DNA from: a virus
Direction: 5' to 3' (one strand)
Length of the DNA: 64,000 nucleotides
Virus record (IMG/VR): IMGVR_UViG_3300009091_000012
Coordinates: 24,205-88,204 of that record
Shown here: piece by piece, positions 23,481 through 32,202 of the stretch
Layout of the letters: each line of letters opens with the position of its first letter
Numbering within the stretch: position 1 is the stretch's first letter
Program-made: the position numbers and the translations under genes
Notes under the pieces: generated by a model
The model's database searches: none
The model's input: the letters and a program-made list of their open reading frames with translations, nothing else
Told to the model about the DNA's origin: nothing

Positions 23481-23855
23481 ATGAGTCGGGAACCATTTAT
23501 CGACCTGTCTGACAAAGATGAAGTCATGGCCTCAATCGGGTGGAGAGACAAGGAGATTGCCCGCCTGCAAGCAGAGGTGATCGCGTTTCGGGTTCTCTAT
23601 GGAGAGGAGCAGACCAAGACAAAGCGCCTGCAAGCGTTGGTGGACGCGGCGCGACCCGCTGCTCAGTTCTGCCTGTGGTGCTGCGAGTACTTTTTCGAGG
23701 GCAACGACATCTGCGGTGGAGATGCTCAGGACAAGATGGTCGAGCTGGGGCTGCTCGAACAGAGACCGACGCCGGAGGATTCCGAGTGGTATGGCGAGTG
23801 TGACTTTCTGTACTTCCCCACCAAGGCTTTCGAGGCTCTGGGGGGTGAGTCGTGA
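23481..23855 (+). CDS. Unknown coiled-coil/Cys protein (124 aa)
   Basis: SD AAGAAGGTGAAG. A helical or coiled region near residues 20-60 and a C-LWCCEYFF cluster near 64-72. Overlaps the next gene (GTGA). Unknown. Confidence 0.5.
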   Translation: MSREPFIDLSDKDEVMASIGWRDKEIARLQAEVIAFRVLYGEEQTKTKRLQALVDAARPAAQFCLWCCEYFFEGNDICGGDAQDKMVELGLLEQRPTPEDSEWYGECDFLYFPTKAFEALGGES

Positions 23856-24016
23856 GTCAACGTTCTGCGTTAGAGAACGATGCACTCATTCGAAAATTGA
23901 TCGCCTATGCCAAGGGGGATTGCTACAGGCTTACGGCGATCATTCGCAGGTTGGGTGCAACCGGGAAGACTCCCAAGTGGAAGGAAGTTGTCCGCGCCCT
24001 GGGAGGTGGGTTATGA
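23852..24016 (+). CDS. Unknown small basic protein (54 aa)
   Basis: GTG 23852 overlaps the previous stop and its TGA overlaps the next ATG. Mostly helical and basic (LIRKLIAYAKGDCYRLTAII). Unknown. Confidence 0.45.
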   Translation: MSQRSALENDALIRKLIAYAKGDCYRLTAIIRRLGATGKTPKWKEVVRALGGGL

Positions 24017-24543
24017 GCCATCCGTTGCTCACCATGTGCCAGGAACTCATCGACGAGAACCTGCGTCTCAAGAGCGACCTCAACATGATGTTCTTCGAGA
24101 AGGAGGCGCTCCAGCAGGCGCTGGAAGCGAGTGAGGCGTTGCTCCATCAAGAGCAACTTCGGAACGAGAAGGTGGTGCTTGACCTCAGTGGTATGCTTGG
24201 CCATACCTTGCAAAAGATCGAGCAGTTGCAGGAAGAACTGCATCAGGCACAGCTTCGAGCGGACTCGATGAAGTTCAGGATCATCGACCTGGAGAACGAG
24301 GCGCGATATCCCGAGATCCGAGCGGCCAAGGACGCCGAGTTCCTGAAGAAACGCTGCACCGAGTGTGAGGAGGAAGGCTGTCCTGGCCTTATCCAGTGCC
24401 CCAAGTGTGGGTACAAGGAGCACGGTGCGAGTGCTCTTACCCACGTTCAGGACCACGGCTACTGCCACGAGTGTCTGGTGGCATGGCAATACGGGGAGGA
24501 TAAATGGCAACACAACGGGGAGGATGAAGATGACTCTGTTTGA
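24013..24543 (+). CDS. Coiled-coil protein with zinc ribbon (176 aa)
   Basis: ATG 24013 follows GGGAGGTGGG. Residues about 10-105 form a long coiled coil; residues about 115-156 hold CTEC, CPKC and CHEC pairs, consistent with zinc ribbons. Acidic tail. Possibly a protein-protein adaptor; no family recognised. Confidence 0.55.
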   Translation: MSHPLLTMCQELIDENLRLKSDLNMMFFEKEALQQALEASEALLHQEQLRNEKVVLDLSGMLGHTLQKIEQLQEELHQAQLRADSMKFRIIDLENEARYPEIRAAKDAEFLKKRCTECEEEGCPGLIQCPKCGYKEHGASALTHVQDHGYCHECLVAWQYGEDKWQHNGEDEDDSV

Positions 24544-24922
24544 GCGGGCGATGAATGACTTGGCCGAGAACCTCAACCACGTCATCAACTACAACTGGGA
24601 GCAGGAAATCGAGGATTTCGAGCAGCAGCTTTTCGAGGAAAATGCGGATAGCAACCACGTTTTCGTCAAGCTCGTCAAGCTGGAAAACGCACGGCGCGTT
24701 CTGGTAGGGGGACCGATGCCCGAGGAACCGCCTCGCAGGTTGGGTGAGTACCTGTGGAACGAGCTGCTGAACACGTCGCAGTACTTCGAGTGCGACAACT
24801 GCCACCACATCGACTCGAAGCTCGATCCGATCCCCCCGACCTACTGGCAGTACGTGGAAGGCGGGGAGATCGCTCCAGCCGGATTCTGCGTCAGGTGCGG
24901 CTGTGCCGCATTTCCGGTGTAG
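24530..24922 (+). CDS. Unknown zinc-site protein (130 aa)
   Basis: ATG 24530 gives 6 nt spacing from GGGGAGG; the in-frame ATG 24524 touches the SD. Acidic helical N-terminus, then CDNC near residues 86-89 and CVRCGC near 121-126. Unknown. Confidence 0.5.
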   Translation: MTLFERAMNDLAENLNHVINYNWEQEIEDFEQQLFEENADSNHVFVKLVKLENARRVLVGGPMPEEPPRRLGEYLWNELLNTSQYFECDNCHHIDSKLDPIPPTYWQYVEGGEIAPAGFCVRCGCAAFPV

Positions 24923-24933
24923 CAGGAGGTGTT

Positions 24934-25146
24934 ATGGCCCGGTATACGCAACCACGTAGCGACACCCCGAACGAGGGCACCGGCCCGAACGAGCGGAAGT
25001 ACGTTCCGAGGACGCTGACGAACTACGAGAAGTTCGCTCGGAACGGGGAGTTGCTTTGGCACTGTTCGCATTGCGATGCGCTCAACCAGACCAACGCGAG
25101 AGCGTGCGCTCAATGCGGTGCTGACAGACGGCAGAACAAGCGGTGA
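24934..25146 (+). CDS. RanBP2-type zinc-finger small protein (70 aa)
   Basis: Strong CAGGAGGTG site. The C-terminal WHCSHCDALNQTNARACAQC fits the RanBP2-type finger W-x-C-x2-C-x3-N-x6-C-x2-C exactly. Such fingers bind ubiquitin or single-stranded RNA in eukaryotes and occur sporadically in bacteria and phages. The N-terminal 45 residues are polar and probably disordered. Confidence 0.55.
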   Translation: MARYTQPRSDTPNEGTGPNERKYVPRTLTNYEKFARNGELLWHCSHCDALNQTNARACAQCGADRRQNKR

Positions 25147-25409
25147 CCACCATGAGCATGATGGATTCGAGACTGGCTCAGCATGAGCGGGATCTTGAGT
25201 ACCTGAAGCATGACGGGAAGAAGTGCCCGTTTTGCGGAGTGGTGGACTGCATCGTCATGACTGGTGAACTCCAGCATGAGGGCACGGCCATCTTCCAGGA
25301 AGTCAAGTGCGAGAAGTGCGCCACTCGATGGGTGGATTGCTACGAGCTGACGGGCATTTCGGCAATGGAAGATCTGGCAGAGCAGTCTGACTTTGACGAA
25401 CAACTGTGA
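25143..25409 (+). CDS. Zinc-ribbon protein (88 aa)
   Basis: GTG 25143 overlaps the previous TGA; ATG 25152 is the alternative start. CPFC near 29-32 and CEKC near 56-59 form a zinc ribbon. Unknown function. Confidence 0.5.
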   Translation: MTTMSMMDSRLAQHERDLEYLKHDGKKCPFCGVVDCIVMTGELQHEGTAIFQEVKCEKCATRWVDCYELTGISAMEDLAEQSDFDEQL

Positions 25410-25427
25410 CTTGGAAAGGAGCCTCGT

Positions 25428-25736
25428 ATGAGCAAGAGTCAGGTGACCAAGGGGACGGTCGTTCTGCGTCGGCACGAAGTCGAGGTGCTTCAACAGAGGT
25501 TGAACATCATCCCGGACCACGTGAACGGGATGCCGCTTCAGACCAAGGTGCGCCGGGGTGCCATCGAGCGCCGCCGTTTGTCCTTGGTCAAGGCCGACAA
25601 GCTCGCTCCGAACCTGCTGGCGAGCCAGGAGCTGTACCGGCTGTGCCAGTACATCAATGACGGCTTCAAGACGGTGGGCTGGGCGATCCGTTCGACAGTC
25701 TCCGGTGACTACTTCGTCTACAGCGAGAAGTGGTGA
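25428..25736 (+). CDS. Unknown basic protein (102 aa)
   Basis: GGAAAGGAG precedes ATG 25428. Lys/Arg-rich, mostly helical with a beta end (SGDYFVYSEKW). The TGA overlaps the next ATG. Unknown. Confidence 0.5.
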   Translation: MSKSQVTKGTVVLRRHEVEVLQQRLNIIPDHVNGMPLQTKVRRGAIERRRLSLVKADKLAPNLLASQELYRLCQYINDGFKTVGWAIRSTVSGDYFVYSEKW

Positions 25737-26017
25737 TGCGACTCTTTCCGGCGAACATTCTCATCTGTGAGGGTGATTCACTCGTGCGGAGGGATACGAC
25801 AACCCCCATGGGCTTCAAGGGGGAGTGGATCATCGTTCCCAAGGAAGACTTCGATGCTGCCCGGAAGTTGTTCACGGATCTCCAGGACGCGATCATCATG
25901 TTGAGCCGAAACGTGGACGCCGAGGACGACTACTATCGCCGGAAGGCGATCGTCCCGGAGGTGAATCAGCTTCGCCTTCTTGTGGGACTGCCGGTACTCG
26001 GAACGTCAACGCTATGA
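25736..26017 (+). CDS. Unknown small protein (93 aa)
   Basis: TGATG coupling with the previous gene. Short beta segment then helical (DFDAARKLFTDLQDAIIMLS). Overlaps the next ATG. Unknown. Confidence 0.5.
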   Translation: MRLFPANILICEGDSLVRRDTTTPMGFKGEWIIVPKEDFDAARKLFTDLQDAIIMLSRNVDAEDDYYRRKAIVPEVNQLRLLVGLPVLGTSTL

Positions 26018-26274
26018 AGACGTATATCGCGATCGAAGTCGTGACTCGGGGTGGTCAGTCGTACCGAAGTGACGAGCAGGAACTCACCCCCGAGGTCGAA
26101 GAGGCCATGGCCGGGTGGAAGGAGATCACGAGTCGTTTGCGGGAGGTTTCGGACTTCAGCATCGTCGCTACCCATGTGTGGGGCGAAACGACATACCACT
26201 TTCATCCGGACGACATTTCCGTTGTCGCCATTCTCAAAATCCGAGAAGAATGGAGCAAAGCAATGAAGCGGTAG
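26014..26274 (+). CDS. Unknown small protein (86 aa)
   Basis: ATGA overlap at 26014. Starts with a beta strand (MKTYIAIEVVTRGG) and ends helical and basic. Unknown. Confidence 0.5.
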   Translation: MKTYIAIEVVTRGGQSYRSDEQELTPEVEEAMAGWKEITSRLREVSDFSIVATHVWGETTYHFHPDDISVVAILKIREEWSKAMKR

Positions 26275-26332
26275 CTATGTCAAGAAGTGCTTGAACCTAT
26301 CGTCAACTTCTCACTCAATAAGGAGATTTCAG

Positions 26333-26956
26333 ATGGCAACGAAGCGCACCTATCGCAAGACGGCCCCGAAGACCCAGACCAGCCAGCAGGCTGCCCCTCG
26401 GGACTATGATGTCCGGTATGTCCCGGACTTTGTGCTCGGGCAGATCTCGGGAGCGAAGAACGGCAAGTCCGGTCGCCCGGAGCTGTTCAGCCTGCGGACC
26501 TACAAGGTCCGGACCAAGGAAGGCGAGACCGTCGTCGGCAGCTACCTCGTGTTCGGTGGGGTGCCGCCCCAGAAGCTGCACGAGAAGCTCGACAGCCTGG
26601 GCTTCAAGGTCCGCCGCCGTCCCGCTTCCTGGACCGACAAGCAGAACGTCGTCCACGAGGTCGGCAGCAACGACCGGGACTGCTACGCGGTGTACTACAA
26701 CACCGAGCCGTCCATGACTGAGGAGCAGGCCGAGTACATCGGTGGGTTGCTGGCGAAGACCACGAAATACGTGGCCGACAATGGCCGCACCTTCCTGCTC
26801 CCGTCCTGGGACGCCGTCGAAGCCGACTGGGGAAGCCGGGACAACTGGCTCCAGATCTGCACCGTGGCCGAGGAGGAGCACTCCCCCGCATCGGGCGGCA
26901 ACGGTGACGAAGAGACGCCGGGGGTGGACCTCAAGGCCCTCGACGAGATGTTCTAG
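26333..26956 (+). CDS. Unknown protein with SSB-like acidic tail (207 aa)
   Basis: ATG 26333 follows AAGGAGATTTC. Basic disordered N-terminus, a beta-rich middle (residues 25-120), then an acidic tail ending in DLKALDEMF. A basic/beta core plus an acidic amphipathic tail is reminiscent of single-stranded DNA-binding proteins, but no OB-fold signature is recognised and a clear gp32-like SSB lies at 44.7 kb. High expression is likely (good SD, strong codon bias). Confidence 0.55.
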   Translation: MATKRTYRKTAPKTQTSQQAAPRDYDVRYVPDFVLGQISGAKNGKSGRPELFSLRTYKVRTKEGETVVGSYLVFGGVPPQKLHEKLDSLGFKVRRRPASWTDKQNVVHEVGSNDRDCYAVYYNTEPSMTEEQAEYIGGLLAKTTKYVADNGRTFLLPSWDAVEADWGSRDNWLQICTVAEEEHSPASGGNGDEETPGVDLKALDEMF

Positions 26957-26962
26957 GCGACC

Positions 26963-27187
26963 ATGTCCAAGTCGGTGACGCTGCTCGATTTCCTAACCGA
27001 GGAGCAGATCACCAAGGCTGACCGTATCGTGGGGGAAACCCCCGATATGGGGCAGGCTGCGAAGCGTCTGCGAGCGGAGGTCATCGAGCCGAACATGGCC
27101 GAGATCGACCGCAAGCTCGGGCAGGAGAACGATCCTGCGTTCATGGCGTACGCGACTCTGTACGTCTTGCTGCGGCTACGGCAGTAG
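26963..27187 (+). CDS. Unknown small helical protein (74 aa)
   Basis: ATG 26963 is 6 nt after the previous stop with a weak SD, so probably coupled. Entirely helical (ITKADRIVGETPDMGQAAKR). A terminator follows. Unknown. Confidence 0.5.
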   Translation: MSKSVTLLDFLTEEQITKADRIVGETPDMGQAAKRLRAEVIEPNMAEIDRKLGQENDPAFMAYATLYVLLRLRQ

Positions 27188-27198
27188 CTACTCTGGGT

Positions 27199-27237
27199 GG
27201 GGGCTATCCTTCGGGGTAGCCCCCATCTTTGTCTTGG
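27199..27237 (+). terminator. Terminator with UUCG loop
   Basis: GGGGGCTA / TAGCCCCC stem enclosing CC-TTCG-GG, followed by ATCTTTGTCTT. Ends the GC-rich block. Confidence 0.7.
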
Positions 27238-27248
27238 AAGGGAGCCTT

Positions 27249-27656
27249 ATGGACGAAGCAGCAGCACGGCAGCTCATCCTCGATACGCTGGCGAAGATGG
27301 ACCAGATGGAAGAACTCCGGAAGAAACAGACGGAGACGATCGCCGAACTGCGGCGTGCGCTCTCCCACAAGTATTTCTGGCCGGAAGCATACGCGGGGCG
27401 AGCTGTCCCTAAAATCTTGTTCGTCGGAGCGGGTAAAAGCGACAAGTTCACCATGACCATGACGGATCTGGAGACGTTGGAGATGCGTAGCTTCACGTTC
27501 CGGGTTCGGCACACGACTAAGGAACAATCACAGTTCATCCTAACGGGGCGAGTGGGCGGTTACGCTCGTATCGAGTTGGTGGAACCGCAAGGGCTGGAAA
27601 TCCCGGTTGATATCATGCTTGAAGTCGTGAAACCGTGGCTCAATCAGTGCTTCTGA
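27249..27656 (+). CDS. Unknown protein (135 aa)
   Basis: ATG 27249 follows GGAAGGGAG. N-terminal coiled coil (residues 5-40), then a beta-rich half. No domain recognised. Confidence 0.5.
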   Translation: MDEAAARQLILDTLAKMDQMEELRKKQTETIAELRRALSHKYFWPEAYAGRAVPKILFVGAGKSDKFTMTMTDLETLEMRSFTFRVRHTTKEQSQFILTGRVGGYARIELVEPQGLEIPVDIMLEVVKPWLNQCF

Positions 27657-27666
27657 GGAGGCAACT

Positions 27667-28833
27667 ATGTACATGAAAGACGTGCGAGTCGGTCAGACGT
27701 ATGCGTATGCCGAGGACTACAGCCGGAAGTGCCGGTTCAACGTCAACGAGGTGACGGTGCAGCCGGTCGTCATCACGGACAAGTCCGTGCAGGAGGTCTA
27801 CACGACGGACAACTGCGGGAGGTTGATCCCGACTCGCAAGACCATCCTGAAGGGGAAGCTCTATGGCATCCCGGCCACCGACATGCGGGCGCTCGACCTG
27901 GACCTCGTGGAGAAGGACAACCAGAAGCTCATCCAGGTGGTGCAGGTTAAGCCCGAGGATATCGTGTCCCCGTGGGAACCGGAAGTCGAGCGGGCACGGT
28001 ATCGTGCGGCGATCAAGGTGAAAGCCATGAACGCCCAACGGTATCTTGGGATTCTGGCCTGTGCGGTGCTGGATCAGATGCGACTTCAGTCATCTTTCGT
28101 CGTTCAGAGCAACCCATCAGTTCTTCTCGATATCTGGCCCCTGACCCTTTCTGGCAGCTCCCCCTTCATGTACTCGAAGGATGAGGAAGTCACCCAGCTT
28201 CTGCGGCATCAACTGAAGTGGTCGCTGTTCTCGGGGCTGGTTGCCTTCAACCGTACAGAGGATGACTACCTTTCGTTTGCTGTGACGATGCAAAAGCCTT
28301 CGGAGGGATGGCCCAAGAAGGAAGCAGCTACTACTGATGTGGCCGCTTCAATGACCACGTACAACTACGTGAAGGTCTTTGGTGTCAATCTGGCGATGCT
28401 GTTTGGAGCCACGTACTGCAAGCCGCCCGCACAGCCGCCCAAGAGCTACCGCAAGAAGAACGTAGCTCTGTGGACAGCGAAAGACAGGGCTGCGAACGAG
28501 GTTTACTTCGACAAGAAGCTTCTCCCGTGGTTCGAGCGTGTTCGTGCCCGGTTGGCGAAGAGCACGCAGGAGGAGCGGCATCATGTCGTGGAGCTGGGGC
28601 TGAATCAGCTTCGACAGCAGGTGATGGATTTCACCGGTTTCTCCGGACGGGCTGCCAAGGATATCCCGGTGGGTAAGAACATCCCGATGTTCAACTTCAC
28701 CTTCTCTTCGGATGTTTGGCAAAAGGAGTTGAAGGCACGGTCTGAGTCAACACTTGCGCTGCCGAGTGCTGCCCAACTTCAGACACTCAAGTCTTCGGAG
28801 CTGAGATACACCGCGTTCTTCCTGTCGAGGTGA
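27667..28833 (+). CDS. Unknown protein (388 aa)
   Basis: AGGAGG precedes ATG 27667. Beta-rich first 100 residues, then a largely helical region with several Tyr/Phe/Trp; Lys-rich centre near 265-280. No catalytic motif or membrane segment recognised. It is one of the larger orphan proteins of the accessory region and may be a multidomain host-takeover factor; this is a guess from location. Confidence 0.55.
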   Translation: MYMKDVRVGQTYAYAEDYSRKCRFNVNEVTVQPVVITDKSVQEVYTTDNCGRLIPTRKTILKGKLYGIPATDMRALDLDLVEKDNQKLIQVVQVKPEDIVSPWEPEVERARYRAAIKVKAMNAQRYLGILACAVLDQMRLQSSFVVQSNPSVLLDIWPLTLSGSSPFMYSKDEEVTQLLRHQLKWSLFSGLVAFNRTEDDYLSFAVTMQKPSEGWPKKEAATTDVAASMTTYNYVKVFGVNLAMLFGATYCKPPAQPPKSYRKKNVALWTAKDRAANEVYFDKKLLPWFERVRARLAKSTQEERHHVVELGLNQLRQQVMDFTGFSGRAAKDIPVGKNIPMFNFTFSSDVWQKELKARSESTLALPSAAQLQTLKSSELRYTAFFLSR

Positions 28834-28836
28834 CGT

Positions 28837-29079
28837 ATGCCCTGGACCGAGCAGGAGATCAAGGAAATTGAGCGTACCTATCAGGCACCGGAAGGGTTCA
28901 CCTGGGTGTGCCTGATGTGCGGGAAAACCGCACGGAACCGTGACCAGTTCATGGACGTTTCGTGCTTCATCCACGCGGTGGTCATCAAGAACACCGATCT
29001 GAAACGGGATGAGACCGGGGAAGTCATTGCCGTGCAAGAGGTTGCGTTTGATCCACAAACGGATCGGATTCGGGCGTAG
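28837..29079 (+). CDS. Unknown small Cys protein (80 aa)
   Basis: Begins 3 nt after the previous stop. CLMC near residues 26-29 and a further Cys at about 43 may form a partial metal site. Unknown. Confidence 0.5.
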   Translation: MPWTEQEIKEIERTYQAPEGFTWVCLMCGKTARNRDQFMDVSCFIHAVVIKNTDLKRDETGEVIAVQEVAFDPQTDRIRA

Positions 29080-29087
29080 GAGGCATC

Positions 29088-29264
29088 ATGCCTGAGACCC
29101 CTGAGCAGGAGTTGGCCCGGTTGAGGAACGCTGTCCGAGAGCTGCCGAATTTTCTTCGGTTGGAGATCCCGGACATCCTGATGGATGAGCATGGTTCTCA
29201 ATGCGATTGCGACGTGTGTCGTACTTTCGGATACGCGGCTGAGCAGGCTGAGGACGAGGAGTAG
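29088..29264 (+). CDS. Unknown small acidic protein (58 aa)
   Basis: TAGGAGG before ATG 29088. Helical, with QCDCDVC near residues 38-44 and an acidic end. Unknown. Confidence 0.45.
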   Translation: MPETPEQELARLRNAVRELPNFLRLEIPDILMDEHGSQCDCDVCRTFGYAAEQAEDEE

Positions 29265-29267
29265 GTC

Positions 29268-29441
29268 ATGCGTAACCTTCAGGGTATCCCGCGAGAGTGG
29301 TTGACTCAGGCCCACCTGACCCCCAAGGAGCAGCGTGAACTGGAGCAGCGTGAGAAGAAGCAGCTCCGGGAGCGGTTGAGCCGTGAAGAGATCTACGCCA
29401 AGGAAGAGCCTGACTTCGATACGTGGCAAGCGGAGAAGTAG
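29268..29441 (+). CDS. Unknown small charged helical protein (57 aa)
   Basis: Starts 3 nt after the previous stop (SD GAGGAG in the upstream codons). One long charged helix in the middle (residues 18-43). The next ATG follows its stop directly. Confidence 0.45.
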   Translation: MRNLQGIPREWLTQAHLTPKEQRELEQREKKQLRERLSREEIYAKEEPDFDTWQAEK

Positions 29442-29684
29442 ATGACCTCTCAAGAAAATCCGCTTTGGTTGAGTGATAGCATCCAGTTCCCCCGGCTGTT
29501 GGCTGAGATCCATGCTATTGATATGCCTCAAGATATGCTGGATCAGCTTTGCCTAAACATGGATTTGGAGCCGTTCCAAATCGGAGAGATTCTCAGGCGA
29601 GCGACAGAGGCATTTGACAGGATCAAAGAGGAATTTTGTCCGTCGTCCCTAGACACTACCAAGAGGATCAACCCTGATGGCTAA
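29442..29684 (+). CDS. Unknown helical protein (80 aa)
   Basis: ATG abuts the previous TAG. Helical throughout and acidic. Overlaps the next gene by 8 nt. Codon use shifts back to lower GC from here. Confidence 0.5.
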   Translation: MTSQENPLWLSDSIQFPRLLAEIHAIDMPQDMLDQLCLNMDLEPFQIGEILRRATEAFDRIKEEFCPSSLDTTKRINPDG

Positions 29685-29994
29685 GTATAGCCCTCTACAG
29701 CATGAGCATCTTGAAAAAGAGACCAAAGCACAGCTCATTCGGCGTATACAAGAGCTGAGAAAAATGGACATTGCCAAAGAGGAAACAATAGGCAGTCTCC
29801 ATGATCAGCTTTGGCAGCAACATGACCAGAAGCGGGATTTTGAGTGGTTGATGCGCACAAGGGAAGATAAGATTCGTGATGTTTGTGCCATTTTCATCCA
29901 TCTGGATGTGAAACGGGTTGCCCCAACATCACTTGTACTCATTCAACGTCTACTGCAAGAAGCCCTGGACTGGCAACAGAAAAAGGCAGAGTGA
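29677..29994 (+). CDS. Unknown coiled-coil protein (105 aa)
   Basis: Overlaps both neighbours. Long heptad-like helix at residues 8-70 with many Gln/Lys/Glu. Unknown. Confidence 0.5.
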   Translation: MAKYSPLQHEHLEKETKAQLIRRIQELRKMDIAKEETIGSLHDQLWQQHDQKRDFEWLMRTREDKIRDVCAIFIHLDVKRVAPTSLVLIQRLLQEALDWQQKKAE

Positions 29995-30473
29995 TGGCTA
30001 ACAGCTACGAGCAGACGTGCTTTGGGATCGAGAACGTGACCAATAAGGAGTATGCGTGGATCAAGGAGATGACCCGTAAACTCCAAGATGTTGAGTCACA
30101 GGAGGAGGGTATCCCTGAGCTGGATGACTTCGTCTCCCATGGGTGGACCGGGTGGAAGCTCGTCACCATGGTCACGGGCATCCAGGGAGAGGCTATCACG
30201 GAAGATAACGTCCGAGGTGAAGTCTACTTCGACATCGAGGAAGGCTTCGACAACGACGCCCTGATTGCTCTGCTCCAGGGGTTCCTGAAGAAGTTCCGTC
30301 CCGATGGCGTGATCGGCTTCGAGATCGCCTACACCTGTTCGAAGATGCGCCCCGATGAGTTTGGTGGTTCGGCAATCGTCATCACTGCCGATGAAGTTCA
30401 GTCGTTCGGTACGGCAGCGTGGTTGCTGGATCGCCTCGGGGAGTACAGAGCACAGGGGAAGGTGCGGGCGTAG
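29994..30473 (+). CDS. Unknown protein (159 aa)
   Basis: TGATG overlap at 29992-29996. Alpha/beta composition with acidic centre; segments ALIALLQGFLKKFRPDGVIG and GGSAIVITADEVQSFGTAAW suggest a compact globular fold. No family recognised. Confidence 0.5.
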   Translation: MANSYEQTCFGIENVTNKEYAWIKEMTRKLQDVESQEEGIPELDDFVSHGWTGWKLVTMVTGIQGEAITEDNVRGEVYFDIEEGFDNDALIALLQGFLKKFRPDGVIGFEIAYTCSKMRPDEFGGSAIVITADEVQSFGTAAWLLDRLGEYRAQGKVRA

Positions 30474-30474
30474 T

Positions 30475-30720
30475 ATGCCCTTCGTGCTCATCTTCGAGCA
30501 TCGTTTTGGGAAAGACGTGTACGTGGCCCACACTCGGGAAGCCATCGAGAAGCAACGAGAGTATCTTGCCCATCAATGGCGGGACGAGTACGATATCCCG
30601 GAGGAAATCCCGGATGCTGTCCTAGCCGAGAGCTGGTGCGAGTACACGCATGGTACAGAGGGTTTCGAGATTCGTGACATCGACTTTGTCGAGGAGGCAC
30701 CTGACGGGGTTACAGACTGA
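30475..30720 (+). CDS. Unknown small acidic protein (81 aa)
   Basis: Follows the previous TAG by 1 nt. Beta strand, helix, strand order; acidic. The stop overlaps the next ATG. Confidence 0.5.
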   Translation: MPFVLIFEHRFGKDVYVAHTREAIEKQREYLAHQWRDEYDIPEEIPDAVLAESWCEYTHGTEGFEIRDIDFVEEAPDGVTD

Positions 30721-30959
30721 TGCGTATCTATCTCAAAGGCGGGGATGTCGTCGCTGCTAGCGCAGACTTCGAGATCGTCACGGATCAGGGGGAACATACC
30801 TTGTGGAGTATGGGCGTCCCTGATGGTGAAGTGATCCGTTATTGGCACCCCCAAGAAGAGAAGTGGTACGACTGCCGGTGGGATCTTGAAACCGACAGTC
30901 CAAACTATGGCCAGCTCTACTACGAGGGTCTGGAGCGCGGGGATGAGTCCGTTCTATAG
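30720..30959 (+). CDS. Unknown small acidic protein (79 aa)
   Basis: TGATG start. Beta-rich with Trp/Tyr. Overlaps the following gene by 17 nt. Unknown. Confidence 0.5.
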   Translation: MRIYLKGGDVVAASADFEIVTDQGEHTLWSMGVPDGEVIRYWHPQEEKWYDCRWDLETDSPNYGQLYYEGLERGDESVL

Positions 30960-31164
30960 GACCACGATCACGTTCGAGGTTCTGAGTGAGGGGCCTATCC
31001 CGAGCCATTGGGATCTGGCGCGGATTCACGAGGAGACGATTTCCGGGGAGTGGTCCGGGAAGTCGGAAGTCACTTCAGTGAAGGAACTGACCGAGGAGGA
31101 GCTGATCCGCGAGTGCCATGAGCATGGTACGGACCCCCACTTCTTCCTGATTGACAAACCTTGA
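30943..31164 (+). CDS. Unknown small protein (73 aa)
   Basis: ATG 30943 behind GAGCGCGGGG, inside the end of the previous gene. N-terminal strand, acidic helical C-terminus. Its last codons contain the -35 box of the next promoter. Confidence 0.45.
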   Translation: MSPFYRTTITFEVLSEGPIPSHWDLARIHEETISGEWSGKSEVTSVKELTEEELIRECHEHGTDPHFFLIDKP

Positions 31165-31179
31165 AAACCGTGATATCAT
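31151..31179 (+). promoter_or_regulatory. Sigma70-like promoter for AAA/VWA operon
   Basis: Perfect TTGACA (31151-31156), 17-nt spacer, TATCAT (31174-31179), 34 nt before the ATPase ATG. Confidence 0.75.
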
Positions 31180-31212
31180 CAACCGTAACTGGCACTTAGA
31201 CGGAGGCCAGAC

Positions 31213-32193
31213 ATGGAAGTAATCACCATCGAAGCGGGTCAGGTGTTCCCCCAGCTCAAGGGGGAGAACGCCAAGGTGAAGATTCCCTTCGGCCAGTATG
31301 ACGATAACGATCCCGAGGATCAGCGGCTCAAGGCTCTGATTCCGGCAGTGGATCCGTACTATCGTTTCCCTGGTCGGCAGGTGATCTCGCTGCTGTTGGC
31401 TTTCGCCAACCGCGACAACGTCCTGCTCGTGGGATCGACCGGTGTTGGTAAGACGATGCTGGGGATGCAGCTCGCGGCAAAGGTCATGCTGCCCGCCGTC
31501 AGGTTGAACCTGCACGGTGAGCTGGGATCGCCGGAGCTGTTCGGCTACTTCGGGTTGAGCAACCCCAACATTCTGAACGATGACGGGTGGAAGTGGACCA
31601 CCTTGACCAAGGCGATCCAGCACCCGTGCGTCCTGCTGCTGGATGAGTGGGATTCCATCAGGGCTGAGCTGTCGATCGGCCTTCAGCGGCTGTTGGAAGA
31701 TCACCAGCCCGGTGTGATGCTGCCGGAGCGGGATCAGTTTATCCCTCGGCATAAGGACTGCATCATCATCGCCACCGCGAACACCCGAGGGCTGGGTGAC
31801 GAGACCGGCCTGTATGCCGGGACCGGTGCTCAGAACTTCGCGCAGTTGAACAGGTTCCATCTGGTGATGGAGATGGAGCCGCTGCCGCCCAAGAATCTGG
31901 CGCAGATTCTGGAGAAGGTGGAGTTCTACAACCAGAGCTTGAAGCCGGAATTGGTGGATGCGCTCACCAAGTTCTATGCGGCAACCCTGTCCTCGTGGGA
32001 GCAGAACGGGCTGTCCACTCCGATCTCCGTGAGGATGATGCTGCACTTCGCCAAGTACTTCCTGGTGCTGAAGTACGAGGCATTGGGGATGACCATCCTG
32101 TCCAAGCTGCCCACAGCCAGGGACAGGGAGATCATGCTGGGTATCGCTGATCGGTTCAACTTCGTTGATCCGAACCGAACTGCCGCCAAGTAG
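31213..32193 (+). CDS. MoxR/CobS-like AAA+ ATPase
   Basis: 326 aa AAA+ protein. Walker A GSTGVGKT (74-81), the MoxR/CobS-type ELGSPELFGY segment (103-112), Walker B LLLDEWD (141-147), sensor-1 IIATANTRG (about 191-199) and a C-terminal helical lid. Such ATPases pair with VWA-domain proteins to remodel target complexes or, in CobS/CobT, to drive metal insertion; the next gene encodes exactly such a VWA partner. It has its own consensus promoter and a GGAGG site. CobN, the third cobaltochelatase subunit, is not present in the window, so a chaperone role in virion assembly or host takeover is as plausible as cobalamin metabolism. Confidence 0.85.
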   Translation: MEVITIEAGQVFPQLKGENAKVKIPFGQYDDNDPEDQRLKALIPAVDPYYRFPGRQVISLLLAFANRDNVLLVGSTGVGKTMLGMQLAAKVMLPAVRLNLHGELGSPELFGYFGLSNPNILNDDGWKWTTLTKAIQHPCVLLLDEWDSIRAELSIGLQRLLEDHQPGVMLPERDQFIPRHKDCIIIATANTRGLGDETGLYAGTGAQNFAQLNRFHLVMEMEPLPPKNLAQILEKVEFYNQSLKPELVDALTKFYAATLSSWEQNGLSTPISVRMMLHFAKYFLVLKYEALGMTILSKLPTARDREIMLGIADRFNFVDPNRTAAK

Positions 32194-32202
32194 GAGGCAG
32201 CC

